Shown here: positions 1-8,168 of the stretch, one piece after another
Numbering within the stretch: position 1 is the first letter of the stretch
How the letters are laid out: every line of letters starts with the position of its first letter
Assembly: GCA_937884755.1 (NCBI GenBank)
Contig: CAKZYJ010000168.1
Span: 1 to 52,071 of the forward strand
Reading direction: 5' to 3'
Length of the DNA: 52,071 bases
DNA from: an uncultured Flammeovirgaceae bacterium
GTDB lineage: Bacteria; Bacteroidota; Bacteroidia; Cytophagales; Cyclobacteriaceae
Made by a program: the position numbers and the translations under genes
Notes under the pieces: model-generated
The model's input: the letters and a program-made list of their open reading frames with translations, nothing else
What the model was told of the DNA's origin: nothing
Databases searched by the model: none

Positions 1-521
1 ATGTCTCCGCCATATCCAAAATGTATCGAGATGCCACTGGCCCAATGCTACTGGCTCGCTTAGCATCCGCTGCTGAAGTCTACTTTATTTTAGCCGAAGC
101 CGCGCTGAACGGCTGGGCCGTAGGCGATGCCCAGACCCACTATAACGCAGCAGTCCTGGCATCTTTTGAGACCTGGGGCGTAGGCGATCAGTACGAAGCC
201 TATCTAGCTGGGCCCGCCGCGTTTGATGGAACGCTGGAACAGCTAATTACCCAGAAGTGGATTGCCAGTTGGACGGCGGCTACCGAAGCCTGGTTTGACT
301 ATCGCCGAACCGGGTTTCCCGCGCTGGAAGCCGGTGAAGCCGCTCGCCGTTCGGCCCTACCGTTACGGTTTTACTATATGCAAGATGAACTGACTGTAAA
401 CGAAAGTAACGCGATGGAAGCGGTTGGCCGACTAGAAGAAACTGCCTTTACCGCACCGGACGGAAAAAACAGTGCCTGGTCTAACCCCTGGGTACTACAG
501 GGCACCGGCGAACCTTATTAG
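1..521 (+). CDS. SusD/RagB-family outer-membrane lipoprotein, C-terminal part (5' truncated by window edge)
   Basis: The reading frame is open to the left edge (first complete codon at 3) and stops at 519-521, so only the C-terminus is present; the first internal Met is at 21. The segment SAAEVYFILAEAALNGW, followed by a YNAAV helix, is typical of the TPR-like helical core of SusD-like proteins, where the stretch reads close to EvyfilAEAalnG. The late W..TEAWFDYRRTG segment is also characteristic. SusD proteins are surface lipoproteins that bind polysaccharides or peptides and pair with a SusC TonB-dependent transporter, expected upstream outside the window. A strong hairpin terminator follows at 546-577, so this is the last gene of its operon. 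The family call is firm; the substrate cannot be told. Confidence 0.88.
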   Translation, partial: VSAISKMYRDATGPMLLARLASAAEVYFILAEAALNGWAVGDAQTHYNAAVLASFETWGVGDQYEAYLAGPAAFDGTLEQLITQKWIASWTAATEAWFDYRRTGFPALEAGEAARRSALPLRFYYMQDELTVNESNAMEAVGRLEETAFTAPDGKNSAWSNPWVLQGTGEPY

Positions 522-545
522 ATTCACTAGGTTTCCAAAAAATTT

Positions 546-577
546 AAGGCAGAAGAGATTAACCTTCTGCCTTTTTT
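546..577 (+). terminator. Rho-independent terminator after the SusD-like gene
   Basis: A perfect 10-bp stem (AAGGCAGAAG at 546-555 with CTTCTGCCTT at 564-573) has an 8-nt loop and runs directly into a T tract to 577. It lies 25 nt after the SusD stop codon and ends that transcription unit. Confidence 0.9.
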
Positions 578-653
578 AATTAAACATATTTCCCTAGCGC
601 AATATGCTGAGAGGTAGTGAGTTTTTTATTGTAGTCTACTTACCAGAGAAACT

Positions 654-2150
654 ATGCTAACCACCCTTAAGCTATTAAGCTATTTACTTTGCTTAATCAT
701 CTTCCACGCAACATATACATACGCTCAGGAGCCTAACTATCTGGATAAGAAATTCACCACGCAGGAGCTACTAGAAGACTTTACCGTTTTCCGTCAATCG
801 TTGGAAGAAAGTCATCCCGGACTCTACTGGTTTAATACCAAAGCAGAAATGGACAGTTGCTTTGACCAACATCTCGCTACCATAGATCACCCCATGACTG
901 AGCGAGAGTTCTTTCCAATACTTAGTGAATTAACCGCTCAAGTAAATTGTCTTCATACCACCATTGCTCCTTCCGAAACAATGGGCAAAGTCTATTTTAC
1001 CGATAGTCTTCGTTACTTTCCCCTTGATCTGAAAATTCTGGACGGTAAGGGTTATATCTATCGAAATCTAAGCGAGGTAGAATCAATTCTACTAGGGTCG
1101 GAAATAGTATCGATCAATGAAACCCCAATGGATTCTATCATCGCTCGTCTATTGAATCACACCAGTAGTGACGGTCATCAAAAAGGGTGGGCTTCGTATT
1201 TTCTGCAAAGTGTATTTTATGTCCGCTATAAATACTTGATTGACGATAGCGATCAATTTCGCATGGTAGTGAAAGAGCTGAACGGAAGTTTAACAGACTA
1301 TCAGATAGAAGGGCTTAGCTATCCTCAGCGAGACAGTATTAGGGGCGAACGATACGAGGCTACGGCTAACGAGGGGCCGTGGATTCAACTGAGTATTGAT
1401 AAAGCAGCTAGCACAGCGACATTGAGAGTACCCCGATTTGCCAACTGGGAAATAGACGGGAAGAAGTATAAGTTTAAACAGGTATTGGCGCAGAATATGG
1501 AAGATATTTTGGAGGCTAAGGTAGACAATCTCATTCTGGATGTGGGAGATCGTGGCGGAGGAAATGAGGACTACGGACTTAGCCTATTATCTTACTTTCT
1601 TTCCGAGCCCTTTGCCGGATACAAAGCCATTGAGTTTACGAACAAAAAACTAGACTCCCGAAAGTATAGCGAAGTAGGCTGGCTACGCTATAAACTCTTC
1701 CGCATGACGACGAGATTCAAGGCCACCGACTCTACGTATCTGCTCAAGCGGGCGGCGGGTTATAAACGAGTGTTGGGTACTGTTCAATCCGCCTCGGAAC
1801 GTTTTACCGGAAATGTCTTTCTACTCGTAGGTCGTTCTACGGCCTCAGCCACCTCCGACTTTGCTGCTTGGATGCATTCGCTCGATCTGGCTACCATTAT
1901 TGGCGAAGAAACCGGAGGAAACTACTACGGGAACACTAGCAACTGGGAATTTAACATCACCCTACCCAACACCAAAATCCGATTGCTTCTGCCGTTGGCC
2001 AGGTACCTAACTAACGTGAAGCCCGATATACCGTTGGGTCGAGGAGTTATTCCCGATCACTTGGTTTCACCTACGATTGAAGACTTTCTGCAAGACAACG
2101 ACCCTCAGCACGACTACGCAATGCGCTTAATCGGGCAGGCGGATCAATGA
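654..2150 (+). CDS. Secreted S41-family (C-terminal-processing-like) serine peptidase
   Basis: The 498-aa product starts with a signal peptide (hydrophobic residues about 3-22, then YAQ). An N-terminal helical segment (LEESHPGLYW) is typical of Bacteroidota S41 peptidases. The catalytic tail-protease fold follows: LILDVGDRGGGNEDYG at about residues 293-308, then the nucleophile region GRSTASATSDFA at about 391-402, where the Ser of TASAT is the expected catalytic serine. A later EETGGNYYGNTS segment fits the same family. It is probably periplasmic or secreted and degrades peptides. No PDZ domain is obvious. The gene stands alone between the upstream terminator and the S12 hydrolase gene, which begins about 27 nt after its stop and may be co-transcribed. 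Confidence 0.85.
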   Translation: MLTTLKLLSYLLCLIIFHATYTYAQEPNYLDKKFTTQELLEDFTVFRQSLEESHPGLYWFNTKAEMDSCFDQHLATIDHPMTEREFFPILSELTAQVNCLHTTIAPSETMGKVYFTDSLRYFPLDLKILDGKGYIYRNLSEVESILLGSEIVSINETPMDSIIARLLNHTSSDGHQKGWASYFLQSVFYVRYKYLIDDSDQFRMVVKELNGSLTDYQIEGLSYPQRDSIRGERYEATANEGPWIQLSIDKAASTATLRVPRFANWEIDGKKYKFKQVLAQNMEDILEAKVDNLILDVGDRGGGNEDYGLSLLSYFLSEPFAGYKAIEFTNKKLDSRKYSEVGWLRYKLFRMTTRFKATDSTYLLKRAAGYKRVLGTVQSASERFTGNVFLLVGRSTASATSDFAAWMHSLDLATIIGEETGGNYYGNTSNWEFNITLPNTKIRLLLPLARYLTNVKPDIPLGRGVIPDHLVSPTIEDFLQDNDPQHDYAMRLIGQADQ

Positions 2151-2177
2151 GCAATTGAACAATGTAGATTGTTAGCT

Positions 2178-3647
2178 ATGCACAATTACGTATTAATCTT
2201 CACCTTTATGACTGCGTTCTTTGGAGGAAGCCACCAGTCAATTGGCCAAGGTACCACGAACGAACTGGTGATTGAGAACTTTGTAGAAGCGATCAATAAC
2301 GAAGGGGAAGTATCTAAGAAGCTGAAGAAATTCGTTGAAAAGGGTTCACTATCTACTATATCTGGCCGAGCCACTATTGATACTATTATCTATCAAAAAG
2401 ACCGAGAATATGTTGCTCAACTATCTTACAGCGGGATTAACTCATCGCGAATTTTCTTAAAATTTATTTTCGGTAAAAGAAATCAGTTAAGGGAAGTCAC
2501 ACTTACTGATCCCACTTTTCTTTATCCAAAGAATGAGCGGTCAATTATTTCAGATACTATGCTAGCGCGAATAGATGAGGTGCTGTATCAGCAGCATCTT
2601 AACGATAGCGTAAATAGGTTTAATGGATGCTTAATGGTCATAGATAGAGAGGAAACTGTTTTTAGCGAATGCTACGGATATGCTAATTTTGGGGAAAAAC
2701 TACCACTCAATGACAGCACATTATTCGATATTGCTTCGTGTGCCAAGCAGTTTACTGCCTTAGTTGTCCTACTTCTGGAAGAACAAAACAAGCTTAGTCT
2801 CTCTGATTTAGTCACCAAATACCTTCCGGGTTTTCCGTACGAAGCCGTAACTATTGAACAACTGTTAGCCCATACGTCAGGCATACCTGACTACGTAGGT
2901 CTGTTTTACAAACACTGGGATAAGACCAAGTATGCAACCAATTCGGATATTCTCGCGATGCTAAAGGCCGACCAACCCAAACTCCATTTTGAGCCGGGCG
3001 AACAGTACAAGTACACTAATACGGGGTATGCATTGCTGTCCTTAGTAATCGAGGAAATATCAGGTATAACGTATTCTGAATTTTTGAAAGAGAACATCTT
3101 TGATCCGCTAGGAATGACGCGTACCCGCGTGTACAATACCCGAAGAAGTCAGCAAGAAATATTGAAGAACTATGCGTATGGCTACCTCACCAGAAATAAT
3201 CTGGAAAATTCATACTTCAAAGATAAGCAGTTGGGGGTATTACCCGATAGCGTTAACAAGTATCAGTTTGTAAAATACCTGGACACCATTACCGGGGAAG
3301 GGAACATAAGCTCTAACCTGAAAGATTTGGCAATTTGGAATAACGCGCTTCGCGAAAATACCCTGTTGAGGAAAAGAGATTTATCTACATTGCCACCCAA
3401 GCATAGATTAAACAGCGGAGAAGCAATTGATTACGGTTTCGGTTTTTTTCTAATCGATAAAGATGGAAGTGAACCTATTGCTTACCACACTGGTGCCTGG
3501 CCAGGCTACTACGCTGCTATGCTGCGATTAGTTAATCAAGATAAGACAGTAATTGTGTTATCTAATAACTCATACAATAACTACTTGAGACTTTCTGACG
3601 ATATTGTATCAGTTATCTTGGGCGAAAACAGCTCAGAAATACACTAG
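2178..3647 (+). CDS. Secreted beta-lactamase/S12-family serine hydrolase
   Basis: The 489-aa product has all three signature motifs of the beta-lactamase (class C/S12) family: SCAK (SxxK) in the DIASCAKQF context near residue 190, YTN (YxN) near 282, and HTG (KTG equivalent) in AYHTGAWPGY near 435. A signal peptide (MHNYVLIFTFMTAFFGG...) is present. I use the ATG at 2178 rather than the in-frame TTG at 2169, because it gives a normal signal-peptide start. The N-terminal ~130 residues before the hydrolase domain look like the DUF3471-type extension common in Bacteroidota serine hydrolases. The substrate may be a D-amino peptide or an ester; antibiotic resistance should not be inferred. It converges with the minus-strand ChbG-like gene. 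Confidence 0.85.
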   Translation: MHNYVLIFTFMTAFFGGSHQSIGQGTTNELVIENFVEAINNEGEVSKKLKKFVEKGSLSTISGRATIDTIIYQKDREYVAQLSYSGINSSRIFLKFIFGKRNQLREVTLTDPTFLYPKNERSIISDTMLARIDEVLYQQHLNDSVNRFNGCLMVIDREETVFSECYGYANFGEKLPLNDSTLFDIASCAKQFTALVVLLLEEQNKLSLSDLVTKYLPGFPYEAVTIEQLLAHTSGIPDYVGLFYKHWDKTKYATNSDILAMLKADQPKLHFEPGEQYKYTNTGYALLSLVIEEISGITYSEFLKENIFDPLGMTRTRVYNTRRSQQEILKNYAYGYLTRNNLENSYFKDKQLGVLPDSVNKYQFVKYLDTITGEGNISSNLKDLAIWNNALRENTLLRKRDLSTLPPKHRLNSGEAIDYGFGFFLIDKDGSEPIAYHTGAWPGYYAAMLRLVNQDKTVIVLSNNSYNNYLRLSDDIVSVILGENSSEIH

Positions 3648-3710
3648 CCTTGATTTATTTGTTAAGTCAAAGAAGTAAGATTATCGGCGATTATTGTCAA
3701 CTTTAAATTG

Positions 3711-4736
3711 CTAGTTCCGAACTACTCCCTCATTGAAGCGCTCCATGATTTCCTTCCAATTGGTGAAGATAATGTCTTCGTCTTTTAGGAACTGAATCAC
3801 GTCAGGATCGGCGAACATCTCGGCTTCCCAAACGCGCTGTTGCCAAGAACCCGTGATTGATTTTAGATCTTCGGAATATTCGGAAGGGTGGAAGATAATT
3901 TCGATCAATCCAGGTTGCCAGGACTTCACTAAATCGTAGAACTTCTGACACTTTTCTTCGTAGGTATCTGCTTTTCCTACCGAGTAGAAATAGTCCAGTT
4001 TGGGTAATTTATAATTATTGACCACCGCTAGCATTTCCTCCGTAATGGGATAACCCTGCTGTCGAAACCCTTCCACGATAGCTGGATTAGACATGTCAAT
4101 CACCATCGCCGGGATGCTGTATTCTTCGGCTACTTTGGTGTAAGCGGCAGTGAACTCATGTGAACCATACAGTGTGCCCATATGCGTATCGATATGATCA
4201 GGGCGATACCCCAGCGCGATGGATTTTTCTATTTGAGCTCGTATCTCTTTTTCCACCTCCGCCGCCGAGGCGTGCTCCACTACCTCCCGAACGCTACGCC
4301 ATAGTTTTCCTTCCGGATCAATTAGGCCGGGTACTTCGGCGGGATCAGCTACCGAACCCCAGCGGTAGGTTTTCCACTCGCTGGTAAGGGTTAGGTGAAT
4401 CCCAACATCTTCCTGAGGGTTCTCCTTAGCCCAGTCAATAAATTCTTCAAAGCTGGGGCAAGGGGGCATAACTGCTACTGATTGGATGTGGTCGTTTTTT
4501 AGATAACTCTTCGCTGAAATGTTGGCTCCTTCGCTCATACCAATATCATCCGCGTGAAGAATCACTACTCTTTTGCCGGAGGGATACCCCAACTTCTCCG
4601 CCCATGTTTGAGTCGCCGAATCATTGCTATTTTGGGCGAAGGTTGGTTGGTGGGAGAACATTATGAGAAGCCCCACTATCATTGGTAAAATCAGGGCGAG
4701 TTTTGAGTAGCTTCTGGTTGCTGTATTCATAATCAT
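3711..4736 (-). CDS. Exported ChbG/YdjC-like carbohydrate deacetylase
   Basis: This belongs to the polysaccharide-deacetylase-related YdjC/ChbG family. The metal-binding N-terminal motif is HADDIGMSEGAN, followed by VGIHLTLTSEW and DHIDTHMGT, which supply the Asp and His ligands expected in this fold. ChbG removes an acetyl group from chito-oligosaccharides; the actual substrate here is unknown. The longest frame opens with TTG at 4757, but the ATG at 4736 (MIMNTATRS) gives a clean signal peptide with hydrophobic core ALILPMIVGLLIMF and cleavage after FAQ, so I prefer it. It is the last gene of a minus-strand run with the PqaA-like and ceramidase-like genes, all exported. Confidence 0.82.
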   Translation of the reverse strand: MIMNTATRSYSKLALILPMIVGLLIMFSHQPTFAQNSNDSATQTWAEKLGYPSGKRVVILHADDIGMSEGANISAKSYLKNDHIQSVAVMPPCPSFEEFIDWAKENPQEDVGIHLTLTSEWKTYRWGSVADPAEVPGLIDPEGKLWRSVREVVEHASAAEVEKEIRAQIEKSIALGYRPDHIDTHMGTLYGSHEFTAAYTKVAEEYSIPAMVIDMSNPAIVEGFRQQGYPITEEMLAVVNNYKLPKLDYFYSVGKADTYEEKCQKFYDLVKSWQPGLIEIIFHPSEYSEDLKSITGSWQQRVWEAEMFADPDVIQFLKDEDIIFTNWKEIMERFNEGVVRN

Positions 4737-4795
4737 AAAGTTAATCTTAGTAGGCAAATTTCCGTAGCTATTTTAGTAAACGTAAGTAGAGTCCA

Positions 4796-6169
4796 TTAAT
4801 TTACTGTACTATTAATAAATACTTCGTCTTCATCAGCCACATAGGACTGAGTACTCTTGGAATATACGCTACCGTTAGTATCAGTGTATTTCAAGTCTAC
4901 GTAAAAGGCTTTGAAACCTGAGGTTGGATAAGCAATGTTGGCCTTAATGTTCTTTTGGTTTTTAACGCCCAAGCTCTGGCTTACCCATTCTTCGTCGCGG
5001 AAATCCCGGTCTTCCGAATCGGCTGACCATAGTACAACATCCACCAGCGGATCAGGTGTAGCTTTTACTTTCAATGTAATTTCACCATCCTTTTCAGTAA
5101 TATCCCACTGACATACCGGATATTTTTCTTTCCGAAGGGTAGTACCAAAAAAAGCACTTAGCGCACCTAACGCCTGTTTTCCATCTCCTAAATCGTGACC
5201 AGCGTTGGGGACATAATGAATAAAGTTCTCACCGGGCATATCATCAAAGTAGTGCTTCACTGCGTCTATCGGCCAGTACTCATCGTTAGCTCCGATGAAT
5301 AGCATCTTGGGCATAGTGAGCTTATCCCGGTACGAATAAGGATCGATCATTTGGGTAATCTCGTTACCGCCCTCGGAATGTACATCCTGCGGAATACCTA
5401 GCTCTACGTAGTCCTGAATTTGCACACTATAATCGCCCCACACTTCTACCTGATAGTCAAGATTAACCGGCATGTTCAGCATATCAATAACCATTGGAGC
5501 AATGGCCGCAACGCGTTCGTCACTGGCTCCGGTTAGCCAGGTAGTCCAGCCCCGTTTGGAGGCCCCCGAAATTACGAAGCGAGAAACTTCTTGGTTTACT
5601 TCGCTTTTTGAGAACTCCTGAATAGCGTCCATTGCCCGTACCGCGCTCTTGGTCATTGGGAACAGCAAGGGCCAAGTATAGTCATTATCTTTACGGAAGT
5701 TATCTAGCGTAAAAGAAATCAGCTCGTCTTCCTTTAGGTTGTTGTACAGCGGTTGGTTAGGAACTTGCCGGATAACGGCCACAATCGCACTGTTTTGAGC
5801 AGCTACCGCTCCAAAGCTTTTTAATACTTCTTCATCCTGACTTTTCCAGTTAGGTTGTCCGCCTTTCACACTTCCTCCGGTGATAAACAGTAGTGCTCCA
5901 TCGTACTTGATTTCCTGAGGAACTAGCACGGTCAACTGATGCGTCCAGGTGTGCTCATGCCATTGTTGGGAGGTAAGCAGTAGTTCATGCGCGGTAATTC
6001 CTTCTGCGCTAAATGACTCTTTCACTTCCCAGGTAAACGACTCGTCACCGTTTTCCAGGTAGCTTTGCAGCGCAGTTTTTGCGGTAACGGGTTCTGATTT
6101 CTCGGCTTGAAAGGAAAAAAAGAGTAGAACTAAAAGCAGGGAAATGGAGGTGAAAAATTTGATATACAT
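4796..6169 (-). CDS. PhoPQ-activated pathogenicity-related (PqaA-like) exported alpha/beta hydrolase
   Basis: The product matches the PhoPQ-regulated PqaA family of alpha/beta hydrolases. The nucleophile elbow is SGASKRGWTTW, the acid is likely Asp in FIGANDEYWP, and the His is in VPNAGHDLG. The early GGSVKGGQPNW segment is also typical. The longest frame opens with TTG at 6217; the ATG at 6169 (MYIKFF) starts a good signal peptide (SISLLLVLLFFSF), so 457 aa is preferred. Eukaryotic and bacterial homologues are secreted, with poorly known substrates. The gene lies 48 nt downstream of the ceramidase-like gene and upstream of the ChbG-like gene, which suggests co-transcription. The PhoPQ name is historical; no PhoPQ control is implied. 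Confidence 0.82.
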   Translation of the reverse strand: MYIKFFTSISLLLVLLFFSFQAEKSEPVTAKTALQSYLENGDESFTWEVKESFSAEGITAHELLLTSQQWHEHTWTHQLTVLVPQEIKYDGALLFITGGSVKGGQPNWKSQDEEVLKSFGAVAAQNSAIVAVIRQVPNQPLYNNLKEDELISFTLDNFRKDNDYTWPLLFPMTKSAVRAMDAIQEFSKSEVNQEVSRFVISGASKRGWTTWLTGASDERVAAIAPMVIDMLNMPVNLDYQVEVWGDYSVQIQDYVELGIPQDVHSEGGNEITQMIDPYSYRDKLTMPKMLFIGANDEYWPIDAVKHYFDDMPGENFIHYVPNAGHDLGDGKQALGALSAFFGTTLRKEKYPVCQWDITEKDGEITLKVKATPDPLVDVVLWSADSEDRDFRDEEWVSQSLGVKNQKNIKANIAYPTSGFKAFYVDLKYTDTNGSVYSKSTQSYVADEDEVFINSTVN

Positions 6170-6217
6170 AGAATTAGGTGGTAGATAAATTGTTCTTAAA
6201 TAGTTACTGATAAACAA

Positions 6218-7489
6218 TCACTGTTCAGTTGGTTCAGGACTCTGTCCAATTAGGTTTAAAGCTTCTTCAATATAAATTTCTCCGGTCATTTCGCCCAGGC
6301 TCGTCCGACTAATATAGTCGTAACGCTCAAAGCTGTTAAAGTCTTCTTTAGTCAGTATGTAGCCGAAGGCATCGTTGGTAAGTCCGAAGAGAAACGGGTG
6401 CTCGGTCGGCATGTTTCGCTTCAGATAGTAGCCAATATTAGGCAGGGCTTCTCCAGGTATCGTCAGGATTTGGGCGGTGCCTATATTTACTAGGTTCAGG
6501 CGAGTACTCACGGTGTTGGTTTGGTTAGTATTCAAGCTCAATGGCGAGTTTTGTAAAATGTAGCGCATCATCTCCGAGTCGACGGGGAAGATAACTTCTT
6601 GAGAAGTGCAATACAGATCGGGGTTTGCCTGCGGTTCGACATCATTGATAATTCGCAGGGCTTCGTCTGCCAGCAGGTTGCCGATGCGGATACATTCTTC
6701 CCAGCTATTTTCGCTGCTTCCGTCTTCCCGTCGATTATCTGCTGTGACCATACCTCCTAGAGCACCGTTCATAAATATGGCAATTCCACCCGCTTTATCT
6801 TCTATTCTTTCGTATAACGGGCCGCATACATCTGGGCTAAGTATTCCTTGGTTAGCACCGATTACTTCCGGGTGGATGGCGTAATTGACCAGCGTAGCAA
6901 TGACTTTTCCTTCGTTTTTACCAGTGGTTTTTATAGCCTGAATTACTCCACAGCGGGGATCGTAGAGTTGAGGGGCGTAGTAGTTGAAAGCAATTTTTCC
7001 CTCGGCCTTACCTACCGCAATTTTCAGCGAGACAGGTTCCAGGTTTTCTGACGCTTCGTTAACTGCTTCAGCTACCTGCTTAACACACCAATCTAAGTAC
7101 TCCAGATCGGCTCCGGTATTTCCCCGCTCGTCTGGAAAGGCGTAGGCATCAGGCGCACTATGCGTATGGGTAACCCCGATTAGTACATTCTCAGCGGGAA
7201 TTCCAGCAATGAGAGCGCGGGATTGATCTCCTAATGCAGCGGGCCAACCTAGGTTATCAATATTGACGATGGCTACGCGAGTATCGTCTTTTTCAAACAC
7301 AACGGCTCGAGCGTACAAGTCTCCTTTTTTCACGGTAGCCGGATTGGGTGCTCCTACTCCCCCTGAAACGGGTAGTAACGGATTAGGAGTAATGACTCGT
7401 ACAGCAGCACCTGCTTTAAAATTCTGAGCTAGCCCCTTGAAAACAAACCCTAGATTCGCCAGTAATATGCATATAATCAGTTGTCTCAT
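6218..7489 (-). CDS. Exported neutral/alkaline non-lysosomal ceramidase-like hydrolase
   Basis: The 423-aa product has the ceramidase N-terminal domain signature: GAAVRVITPN near the mature N-terminus, then DLYARAVVFE, VAIVNIDNLG and the zinc-binding motif GVTHTHSAPD. A further His is in NYAIHPEVIG. The signal peptide is MRQLIICILLANLGFVFKGLAQ. The C-terminal ceramidase domain is short or absent compared with full-length (~650-aa) ceramidases, so this is one of the shorter ceramidase-related hydrolases whose true substrate is undefined. It is the first gene of the minus-strand hydrolase run, with a possible promoter about 56 nt upstream. Confidence 0.8.
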   Translation of the reverse strand: MRQLIICILLANLGFVFKGLAQNFKAGAAVRVITPNPLLPVSGGVGAPNPATVKKGDLYARAVVFEKDDTRVAIVNIDNLGWPAALGDQSRALIAGIPAENVLIGVTHTHSAPDAYAFPDERGNTGADLEYLDWCVKQVAEAVNEASENLEPVSLKIAVGKAEGKIAFNYYAPQLYDPRCGVIQAIKTTGKNEGKVIATLVNYAIHPEVIGANQGILSPDVCGPLYERIEDKAGGIAIFMNGALGGMVTADNRREDGSSENSWEECIRIGNLLADEALRIINDVEPQANPDLYCTSQEVIFPVDSEMMRYILQNSPLSLNTNQTNTVSTRLNLVNIGTAQILTIPGEALPNIGYYLKRNMPTEHPFLFGLTNDAFGYILTKEDFNSFERYDYISRTSLGEMTGEIYIEEALNLIGQSPEPTEQ

Positions 7490-7544
7490 GGGGCTGTCTA
7501 CTTACTTCAGACTAGTTACTTTTATTGGGAAAAGGTTTTACAAA

Positions 7545-7552
7545 CAAATATA
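7545..7552 (-). promoter_or_regulatory. Candidate Bacteroidota -7 box (TATATTTG) for the hydrolase operon
   Basis: On the minus strand the bases read TATATTTG, a full match to the Bacteroidota -7 consensus TAnnTTTG. It lies about 56 nt upstream of the ceramidase-like start codon. No convincing -33 TTG element sits at the right spacing, so confidence is limited. Confidence 0.4.
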
Positions 7553-7854
7553 CATTTTGGTGAAGGCGCACATGTATAGGTTTTTAACTATTCTTTATAG
7601 CATTTTAGCATACCGAAGAAAGTCGCTCCTTAAATTAGCAGAACTATTTATCCACTGTTCTTGCATATTTTTAGCTTTTGTTGATTTTGCGATTGATCTA
7701 GTCTTAGACTTAACTGAAAGCAGTTAGCGATATTCACACAAATATTTGACTATCACTACTTTTCTTACAATTTGGTGGACTGCTAAGGATCTGAAACTAG
7801 TTTACTGACTGCGTTGCATAATGAGAATTAGGATCAGATGAAAGAGTTGACCAT

Positions 7855-7886
7855 AAAAAAACCCTCAAATCATACGATTTAAGGGT
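7855..7886 (-). terminator. Rho-independent terminator, minus strand
   Basis: An 11-bp stem with one mismatch (7861-7871 with 7876-7886) has an ATAC loop, and on the minus strand it is followed by six T residues (7855-7860). It lies about 27 nt downstream of a tRNA-like 3' end, so it may be the terminator of an ancestral tRNA gene. It could now end transcripts of the minus-strand operon that stops at 8169. Confidence 0.8.
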
Positions 7887-7912
7887 ATATGAATGCTTTG
7901 AAGAGATTTTAA

Positions 7913-7927
7913 GCGGTCCGGACGGGA
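7913..7927 (-). other. tRNA(Asp)-like 3'-end fragment, candidate attachment site
   Basis: On the minus strand the bases TCCCGTCCGGACCGC read as the 3' strand of a T-stem (CCCGT), the 3' half of an acceptor stem (CCGGACC), a discriminator G and a C. This matches the end of Bacteroidota tRNA-Asp genes as I remember them. The rest of the tRNA is missing; the bases just inside (7928-7931) already diverge from a normal T-loop. A terminator follows in the tRNA direction. Tyrosine-recombinase islands that integrate in tRNA 3' ends leave exactly such a fragment at one end, with the whole tRNA at the other. It could be a chance match; no integrase is in the window. Confidence 0.45.
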
Positions 7928-7985
7928 ACTGAATATTTTTTGTATAATTCTGATTGTCAGTATTTTATATGTATAGAATACACTC

Positions 7986-8009
7986 TGTTCACCGATTTGT
8001 TCACCGATT
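7986..8009 (+). repeat. Two tandem copies of a 12-bp repeat (TGTTCACCGATT)
   Basis: TGTTCACCGATT occurs twice head to tail (7986-7997 and 7998-8009), about 60-80 bp inside the candidate att fragment. Short direct repeats at this distance from a core site resemble arm-type integrase binding sites; the function is inferred only from position. Confidence 0.55.
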
Positions 8010-8168
8010 AGCATACTAGTATCGCGGCCCAACACAAATAAGGCTACTTCACCGAATGGATAAGCAGAACAAGCCGTATCTCTAATTATCCAAGTCCGCT
8101 TTTTTGGTAAGGCTACACTATGCCAAAGCCTTAGGAAATATCAATAATTTCTTCTTCCTAAAAGTCTG

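Larger units (their letters stand above)
7490..8168. other. Non-coding junction between hydrolase operon and conflict island
   Basis: No convincing gene is present. A plus-strand frame at 7437-7727 overlaps the ceramidase-like gene antisense and looks like chance. From left to right the stretch holds a promoter candidate, a minus-strand terminator (7855-7886), a tRNA 3'-end-like fragment (7913-7927) and a 12-bp tandem repeat (7986-8009). A TAAGGCT/AGCCTTA inverted repeat lies at 8108-8133. I interpret it as a genomic-island end. Confidence 0.6.

Noticed and set aside
4737-4757. TTG start for the ChbG-like gene
   Set aside because: The ATG at 4736 gives a shorter, normal signal peptide and no feature supports the extra seven residues.
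7437-7727. A 96-codon plus-strand frame
   Set aside because: It overlaps the start of the ceramidase-like gene antisense, its product has no recognisable pattern, and the region is better explained as non-coding.
8108-8133. TAAGGCT/AGCCTTA inverted repeat just after the STAND-TIR-CHAT gene, considered as its terminator
   Set aside because: On the minus strand it is not followed by a T tract (A residues follow), so it does not fit an intrinsic terminator.
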